The position numbers and the translations under genes are program-made. From Methylococcaceae bacterium NSP1-1 (lineage in GTDB: Bacteria; Pseudomonadota; Gammaproteobacteria; Methylococcales; Methylomonadaceae): a DNA stretch of 12,105 nt. This document shows, in pieces, positions 7,209-12,105 of this stretch. The number at the start of each line of letters is the position of its first letter. Within the stretch, counting starts at the first letter, position 1. The DNA lies in the NCBI GenBank assembly GCA_002256465.1, contig NQJG01000170.1, positions 1-12,105 on the forward strand, written 5' to 3'. The notes beneath the pieces are model-generated. The model was given only the letters and a program-made list of their open reading frames with translations. It was not told the origin of the DNA and did no database searches.

Positions 7209-7233
7209 CCTATAGATAGGCCGTATGTATAAT
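7209..7233 (+). promoter_or_regulatory. Candidate scpA promoter with a small inverted repeat
   Basis: TATAAT at 7228-7233 lies 43 bases before the scpA ATG. Immediately upstream is a short inverted repeat, CCTAT-AG-ATAGG (7209-7220), which would sit between the -10 and a weak -35 (near 7204-7210). It may be an operator for the operon. No terminator separates it from fchA, so read-through from fchA is also possible. Confidence 0.35.
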
Positions 7234-7276
7234 TTATGGGCGGTTGCATCTTTTGTAATATTTATGGAGCGATAAA

Positions 7277-9293
7277 ATGGATGGGAAATTAGATCAGTGG
7301 AAAAAATTAGCTAACTCTGAAGTAAAAAGAATGGGCAAGACTGTAGATGATTTGGTTTCCAAGACCCTAGAAGGTATTGATATCAAGTCGCTTTATACCG
7401 CTGAAGATACTAAAAATTTAGAAACAATCGACTCACTGCCTGGTATTTCTCCATTTGTCCGTGGCCCGAAAGCCACTATGTATACCGCCAGACCTTGGAC
7501 AATTAGACAGTACGCAGGTTTTTCTACAGCAAAAGAATCCAATGCGTTTTATCGTAAGAATCTGGCAGCTGGACAAAAAGGCCTTTCTGTAGCGTTCGAC
7601 TTGGCAACCCATCGCGGCTACGATTCCGACAATCCACGTGTAGAAGGCGACGTTGGTAAGGCTGGAGTGGCAGTTGATAGCGTTGAAGATATGAAAGTGT
7701 TGTTTGATCAGATTCCTCTTGATCAAATGTCTGTTTCCATGACGATGAACGGTGCTGTTATCCCGGTTTTGGCCTTCTATATCGTTGCCGCAGAAGAGCA
7801 AGGCGTAGCACAACAGCTACTGACCGGCACGATTCAGAACGATATTTTGAAGGAATATCTGTGCCGTAATACCTATATTTACCCGCCGAAGCCTTCGATG
7901 CGAATCATTTCTGACATCATCGAATACTGTTCAAATAATATGCCACGCTACAATACCATCAGCATCAGTGGCTACCATATGGGTGAAGCGGGTGCTAACT
8001 GCGTTCAGCAAGTAGCATTTACTATTGCAGACGGTATTGAATATATTAAGGCTGCTATCAATGCTGGCCTGAATATTGATGATTTTGCTCCGCGTCTCTC
8101 GTTCTTCTTCGGCATTGGCATGAATTTGTTTATGAACGTGGCCATGCTGCGAGCCGCTCGTTACCTGTGGAGCGATGCGGTTGAACAGCTTGGTGGTAAT
8201 GAGCAATCCAAGGCCCTGCGTACCCACTGTCAAACCTCTGGCTGGAGCTTAACCGAACAAGATCCTTACAACAACATTATTAGAACAACCATTGAAGCAT
8301 TGTCTGCAACGCTGGGTGGAACTCAATCTTTGCACACTAATGCGTTTGATGAAGCACTTGGCTTGCCAACGGAGTTCTCTGCCCGCATTGCCCGTAATAC
8401 ACAGATTATTCTGCAAGAAGAGTCTGAAATCTGTAACACTGTTGATCCATTGGCCGGCTCTTATTATGTTGAAGCACTGACCGATACTATCGTCAAAGAA
8501 GCCCGTAAAATTATTGAACAAATCGATAAAGCGGGCGGTATGGCCAAGGCCATTGAACTTGGTATCCCTAAGCGCATGATTGAAGAAGCCGCTGCAGAAA
8601 CTCAATCACTGATAGACCAAGGCAAACGCGTCATTGTTGGGGTTAATAAGTACACACTGCAAAAAGAAGAAGCTGTTAATGTATTGGAAATCGACAATCA
8701 AGCGGTTCTCGAAGAGCAAATTGCCAGCTTGCATAAGCTTAAGCTAACCCGTAACAGTGTTAAGGTTGAAGAGACTTTGGCAAAAATTCGTGTTGTTGCC
8801 AAAGAGGGTGGAAATTTGCTGGCCGCAGCTATCGATGCTGCACGTGTTCGCGCCACTCTGGGTGAAATTTCTGAAGCTATGGAAGATGTTTTTGGGCGTT
8901 ACTTGGTACCTGGCCACTGTGTAACAGGTGTTATTTCCAGAGAGTACCATAACAGTGAAAAAGGGGCTTCCGAGTTCGATGAAGTTAAGCAGTTAGTAGA
9001 TGATTATGCTAACAACGAAGGCACCAGAAGAAATTGCCAAGCTGGCCGTAGAAAATGACGTGCATTTTGTTGGCGCTTCTTCTCTGGCTGCCGGCCACAA
9101 GACTCTGGTGCCAGAGTTAATTAAAAAATTGCAGGCGTTTGGCCGTGGTGACATTAAAGTCATTGTTGGCGGTGTAATTCCGCCACAGGATTACGATTAC
9201 TTGCTGGAACGTGGTGTTGCCAAGATCTATGGCCCAGGAACGCAGATGATCAAGTGTGTACGTGAAGCTATGGAGATGTTAAACCACGAATGA
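7277..9293 (+). pseudogene. scpA: Methylmalonyl-CoA mutase (Sbm/ScpA), missing its B12-binding loop
   Basis: This adenosylcobalamin-dependent mutase interconverts succinyl-CoA and methylmalonyl-CoA. The ATG at 7277 has GGAG eight bases before it. The TIM-barrel catalytic domain is complete: [19 protein letters not shown] (Tyr69), [25 protein letters not shown] (Arg209) and [12 protein letters not shown] (Tyr233, His234). The frame is intact to Gly582 (ends at 9022). It then jumps into a second frame that resumes at [20 protein letters not shown] and ends at 9293. The lost part, about 42 residues by comparison with the Propionibacterium enzyme, is the start of the cobalamin domain with the KMGQDGHDRG motif, whose His is the lower cobalt ligand. 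The loss is 3n+2 bases. With these restored, the total would be about 713 residues, as for E. coli Sbm. As read, neither frame nor cofactor binding is preserved. The stop overlaps the meaB start (ATGA). Confidence 0.95.
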
Positions 9294-10297
9294 TTAACTC
9301 TATGAGCGCCGATAAAATCGTCGCAGAGATTTTAAATGGCAATCGTGCCATTCTTGCCAGAGCAATGACCATAATTGAGAGTACGCATCCTAAACACCAT
9401 AAACTGGCTGGTGAAATTTTGGATAAGGTTATGCCGCTAGTTGGTAAAGCCAAGCGGATTGGTATTACCGGTGTTCCGGGTGCTGGCAAAAGTACCCTGT
9501 TAGAAGCATTGGGTATGTATTTGATAAACAGCGGCTTAAAAGTAGCCATTATTGCTATTGATCCAAGTAGCAGTATTAGTGGGGGAAGCATTCTTGCTGA
9601 TAAAACAAGAATGACTACTTTACTTCGAGAGTATAACGCCTTTATCCGTCCTGTCCCATCTGCGGGACATTTGGGCGGAACAAGCCGAAGAACCAGAGAG
9701 CTTACCTTTCTTTTAGATGCGGCTGGTTTTGATGTCGTATTTATTGAGACTGTGGGGGTTGGCCAGTCTGAAGTAGAAGTTGCTGATTTGGTGGACTTTT
9801 TCTGCCTGGTACAAATTGCTGGCGCAGGGGATGAACTCCAAGGCATTAAAAAGGGGATCATGGAAGTTGCCGATGTAATTATCATCAATAAGTGTGATGA
9901 CGATAACAAAATGATGACTGAAATTGCAAAGAATGTGCTTAAAAATGCTTTGCATATATTAAAGCCTAAATATAAAGAGTGGCAGACACAGGCGTTAACT
10001 TGTAGTGCAAGAGATAATACTGGTATAGAAAATATTTGGGATGTTGTCGAAATGTTTTATGCCACTATGGAGCCTAATGGAAAAGTAGCATCGATACGGA
10101 AAGGGCAAAATATACGATGGATGAAGCAGCAAATTGAGGAGAATGTTATCAATATGATTTATAACACTCAAGATATTAAAGAACTATATAGTAAAGCCAA
10201 AGCAAGTGTTGAGAGCAATAAACTTTCTCCACGAAACGCCGTAGAGACTGTTAGTCAATACATTGCAGAAAAATTAACATATGACGTTTTGAAATGA
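9290..10297 (+). CDS. meaB: MeaB/ArgK G-protein chaperone of methylmalonyl-CoA mutase
   Basis: This is a SIMIBI-class GTPase that guards and reloads the B12 cofactor of methylmalonyl-CoA mutase. The 335-residue protein is full length and has Walker [10 protein letters not shown] (61-69), the switch region with ETVGVGQSE (153-161), the [20 protein letters not shown] block, and the base-recognition motif NKCD (200-203). In the base-II region the usual GGSILGDKTRM reads [11 protein letters not shown] (Ala103 in place of Gly), a small oddity. The start ATG at 9290 overlaps the scpA stop, and the N-terminus MIN matches E. coli ArgK. Its own stop overlaps the scpB start (ATGA at 10294). The ATGA chain makes it the second gene of the scp operon, and dependence on scpA as partner is expected. 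Confidence 0.95.
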   Translation: MINSMSADKIVAEILNGNRAILARAMTIIESTHPKHHKLAGEILDKVMPLVGKAKRIGITGVPGAGKSTLLEALGMYLINSGLKVAIIAIDPSSSISGGSILADKTRMTTLLREYNAFIRPVPSAGHLGGTSRRTRELTFLLDAAGFDVVFIETVGVGQSEVEVADLVDFFCLVQIAGAGDELQGIKKGIMEVADVIIINKCDDDNKMMTEIAKNVLKNALHILKPKYKEWQTQALTCSARDNTGIENIWDVVEMFYATMEPNGKVASIRKGQNIRWMKQQIEENVINMIYNTQDIKELYSKAKASVESNKLSPRNAVETVSQYIAEKLTYDVLK

Positions 10298-11082
10298 ATA
10301 ACTATGAATTTATAAATGTAGAAATCAAGGATAGAGTAGGTATTATTGAGTTTAATTATGTGAAGAAATTGAATGCATTGAGCGAATGCTTTATTCAAGA
10401 TATTTTGCATGCATTGATAGTCTTAAATGTTCCAGAGATTCGCTGTGTTATTCTGCGAGCGCCTAAGGGGAGCAAAGTATTCTCATCCGGCCATGACATC
10501 AATGAGCTGCCTAAGACCAAGCGTGATCCGCTGAGCTATCAAGATCCCTTGCGTATTCTCACTCGTACTATCCAGCGTTATCCGAAACCCGTTATTGCCA
10601 TGGTGCAAGGTAGTGTATGGGGTGGGGGTTTTGAATTGATCATGAGTACTGATATTGTTATTGCTAGTGACAAATCCACCTTTGCCATGACTCCCGTAAA
10701 CCTGGGTGTTCCCTATAATGTTGTTGGTATTCATAACTTGATTCGCGATGCGGGTTTGCATGTGATGAAAGAAGTTATTTTTACCGCTAACCCGATTACT
10801 GCTGAAAAAGCTTTAAAAATTGGCATATTGAACCATATTGTTCCGGATGATGAGTTGGAAAGTAAAACCCTTGAAATTGCCAACCTAATCTGTGAAAAAG
10901 CACCGCTTGCAATAGAGGTAATCAAAGAGGAGATGCGCGTTTTGTGTGAGGCAAATGCCATTAATCCAGATGAGTTCGAGCGTATTCAAGGACTTAGACG
11001 ATACGTCTATGATAGTCTTGATTATCAAGAAGGTCTTACTGCATTTTTTGAGAAGAGAAAGCCTAATTTCATCGGAAAATAA
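10294..11082 (+). CDS. scpB: Methylmalonyl-CoA decarboxylase ScpB
   Basis: This crotonase-fold enzyme converts methylmalonyl-CoA to propionyl-CoA and CO2. The 262-residue protein is complete. Residues matching the E. coli YgfG active site are present one position along: His67 (FSSGHDINELP), Gly111 of the oxyanion hole (VQGSVWGGGFELIMSTD) and Tyr141 (NLGVPYNVVGIHNL). The YNVVG signature separates it from enoyl-CoA hydratases, which carry paired glutamates at these places. The start is in an ATGA overlap with meaB. scpC begins 28 bases downstream, so all four genes appear to share one mRNA. Codon use here is more AT-rich than in scpA, but not enough by itself to argue for transfer. Confidence 0.93.
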   Translation: MNNYEFINVEIKDRVGIIEFNYVKKLNALSECFIQDILHALIVLNVPEIRCVILRAPKGSKVFSSGHDINELPKTKRDPLSYQDPLRILTRTIQRYPKPVIAMVQGSVWGGGFELIMSTDIVIASDKSTFAMTPVNLGVPYNVVGIHNLIRDAGLHVMKEVIFTANPITAEKALKIGILNHIVPDDELESKTLEIANLICEKAPLAIEVIKEEMRVLCEANAINPDEFERIQGLRRYVYDSLDYQEGLTAFFEKRKPNFIGK

Positions 11083-11110
11083 GGTCTTACCTGCTAATAG
11101 GATTGTAAAA

Positions 11111-12105
11111 ATGACGCGATATCCAATATTAACCCCGGAAGAAGCTGCCAGCATTATTAATAATAATGACATGGTCGCGTTCAGTGGGTTCACGGCCGCT
11201 GGATCTCCAAAAGCTGTGCCGGCTGCCCTTGCTCAGCGAGCTACGTCGCTTCATGCAAAAGGTGAAGACTTCGCTATAAGATTAATTACCGGCGCTTCTG
11301 TGAGTGCACAAGCTGATGACGAACTAGCTGCTGCAAAATGCATTAAATGGCGTGCGCCTTATCAGTCGGCATCAGGTATGCGCAAGGCAATCAACAATAA
11401 TGAAGTTGAATTTGTTGATATGCATCTTAGTGATGTTGCGCAAATGCTAAGCGCTGGATTCTTTGGGGAGATAGACGTGGCGGTGATCGAGGCCGTTGAT
11501 GTCACCAGCGATGGCCGTGTCTTTTTGACTTCTGGCATTGGCAATTCGCCGACTTTTTTGGGTAGTGCCAAAAAAATAATTATTGAAAGAAATAGTTATT
11601 TTTCCTCTCGAATCACAGAGTTCGCCGATAATGTGACTTTGCCAAGCCCTCCCAAGCGTCCTGTTATTCCAATTTATGGAACGATGGATAAAATAGGCTT
11701 ACCTTATGTGCAGATTGATGCTTCTAAAATAGTGGGTATTGTCGAAACCAATCAAGCCGATCAAATTGATGCTTTCACAAAAAATAATGAGATAAGTGTA
11801 CAGATTGCCCACAATGTCGAAAAATTTTTACTGAATGAACTTAATTTTGGGCGTATCCCTAAAGAGTTTTTACCTATTCAAAGTGGCGTTGGTAATATCA
11901 ATAACGCGGTGATGTATACCTTGGGTAAAAATCCGGATATTCCAAAATTCACAATGTTTTCAGAGGTTCTGCAAGAATCTGTTGTTGATTTGATTTTGAG
12001 TGGCAAGGTTACTGGAATTAGTGCGTCCAGTTTAACAATCACTCCAGGTAAATTGCAGACTATTTTTGATAATATGGACTTTTTTAGCGATAAAATCGTC
12101 CTTAG
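11111..12105 (+). CDS. scpC: Propionyl-CoA:succinate CoA-transferase ScpC (partial, runs off the window)
   Basis: The frame is open from ATG 11111 to the window end: 331 codons of a family that is usually about 490-500 residues long. The protein belongs to the acetyl-CoA hydrolase/transferase (Cat1) family. It moves CoA from propionyl-CoA to succinate, releasing propionate and remaking succinyl-CoA for the mutase. Visible marks are the N-terminal TPEEAASIINNNDMVAFSGF, the substrate-loop VGIVETNQAD (about 208-217), the glycine-rich QSGVGNINNAV (257-267) and the catalytic Glu285 in SEVLQES. A GGA Shine-Dalgarno-like site precedes the start. It is the fourth gene after scpA, meaB and scpB, as in E. 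coli. The frame is undamaged for the visible part. An acetate:succinate CoA-transferase activity is an alternative, but the operon points to propionate. Confidence 0.92.
   Translation, partial: MTRYPILTPEEAASIINNNDMVAFSGFTAAGSPKAVPAALAQRATSLHAKGEDFAIRLITGASVSAQADDELAAAKCIKWRAPYQSASGMRKAINNNEVEFVDMHLSDVAQMLSAGFFGEIDVAVIEAVDVTSDGRVFLTSGIGNSPTFLGSAKKIIIERNSYFSSRITEFADNVTLPSPPKRPVIPIYGTMDKIGLPYVQIDASKIVGIVETNQADQIDAFTKNNEISVQIAHNVEKFLLNELNFGRIPKEFLPIQSGVGNINNAVMYTLGKNPDIPKFTMFSEVLQESVVDLILSGKVTGISASSLTITPGKLQTIFDNMDFFSDKIVL

Noticed and set aside
7433..8605. Several minus-strand open frames within scpA
   Set aside because: All are antisense to strongly conserved mutase codons and have no ribosome-binding sites or family motifs.
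9000..9293. A separate small B12-binding mutase subunit gene
   Set aside because: It lacks the DxHxxG motif and the strand before it, and it overlaps scpA in a shifted frame. It is the detached end of scpA.
2123..9293. Programmed frameshifting in xoxF, cysS and scpA
   Set aside because: No slippery sequence is seen, and each site also lacks 40-60 conserved residues, which a one-base slip cannot supply.
1..12105. CRISPR arrays, tRNA or rRNA genes, insertion sequences
   Set aside because: No regular spaced repeats, cloverleaf-like segments, rRNA signatures, transposase motifs or terminal inverted repeats were seen.

Overview
The window looks like chromosomal DNA of a gammaproteobacterial methylotroph, most likely a methanotroph of the Methylococcales type. 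The evidence is a lanthanide-type methanol dehydrogenase (xoxF), a methenyl-H4F cyclohydrolase (fchA) and the lpxH / peptidyl-prolyl isomerase / cysS neighbourhood known from gammaproteobacteria. The taxon is an inference from gene content; no rRNA or tRNA gene is present.

Layout. Positions 71-586 (minus strand) hold a two-gene module: a small ribbon-helix-helix (RHH) regulator followed by an 88-residue membrane protein. Their stop/start junction is duplicated as a 43-bp near-repeat. Positions 696-1703 (minus) encode an exported membrane-fusion (efflux adaptor-like) protein with no pump beside it. A strong intrinsic terminator separates it from xoxF (1786-3505, minus), which carries all its catalytic and metal-binding residues but has lost about 60 codons out of frame. 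Next come lpxH and an exported cyclophilin, tightly coupled on the minus strand, diverging from cysS (plus). cysS has lost about 57 codons out of frame and ends in an unrecognisable tail. fchA (6550-7179) is intact.

The right third is a succinate-to-propionate (Sbm) operon in E. coli gene order: scpA (methylmalonyl-CoA mutase), meaB/argK (its G-protein chaperone), scpB (methylmalonyl-CoA decarboxylase) and scpC (propionyl-CoA:succinate CoA-transferase, cut by the window edge). ATGA overlaps join the first three. Together these would turn succinyl-CoA into methylmalonyl-CoA, then propionyl-CoA, then propionate while regenerating succinyl-CoA. As read, however, scpA lacks about 42 codons that include the cobalamin-binding DxHxxG loop and is out of frame, so the cycle cannot start from this sequence.

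The most striking feature is a set of abnormal junctions (near 349, 2203, 5389, 6286 and 9022) in otherwise well-conserved genes. Three are out-of-frame losses of the most conserved stretch of each protein, all of the 3n+2 class. One is a near-duplicate in which the differences are synonymous. One cause could explain them all: a scaffold assembled from closely related strains with contigs joined without gaps. Real gene decay plus recombination is the alternative. Original reads across the five junctions would decide.
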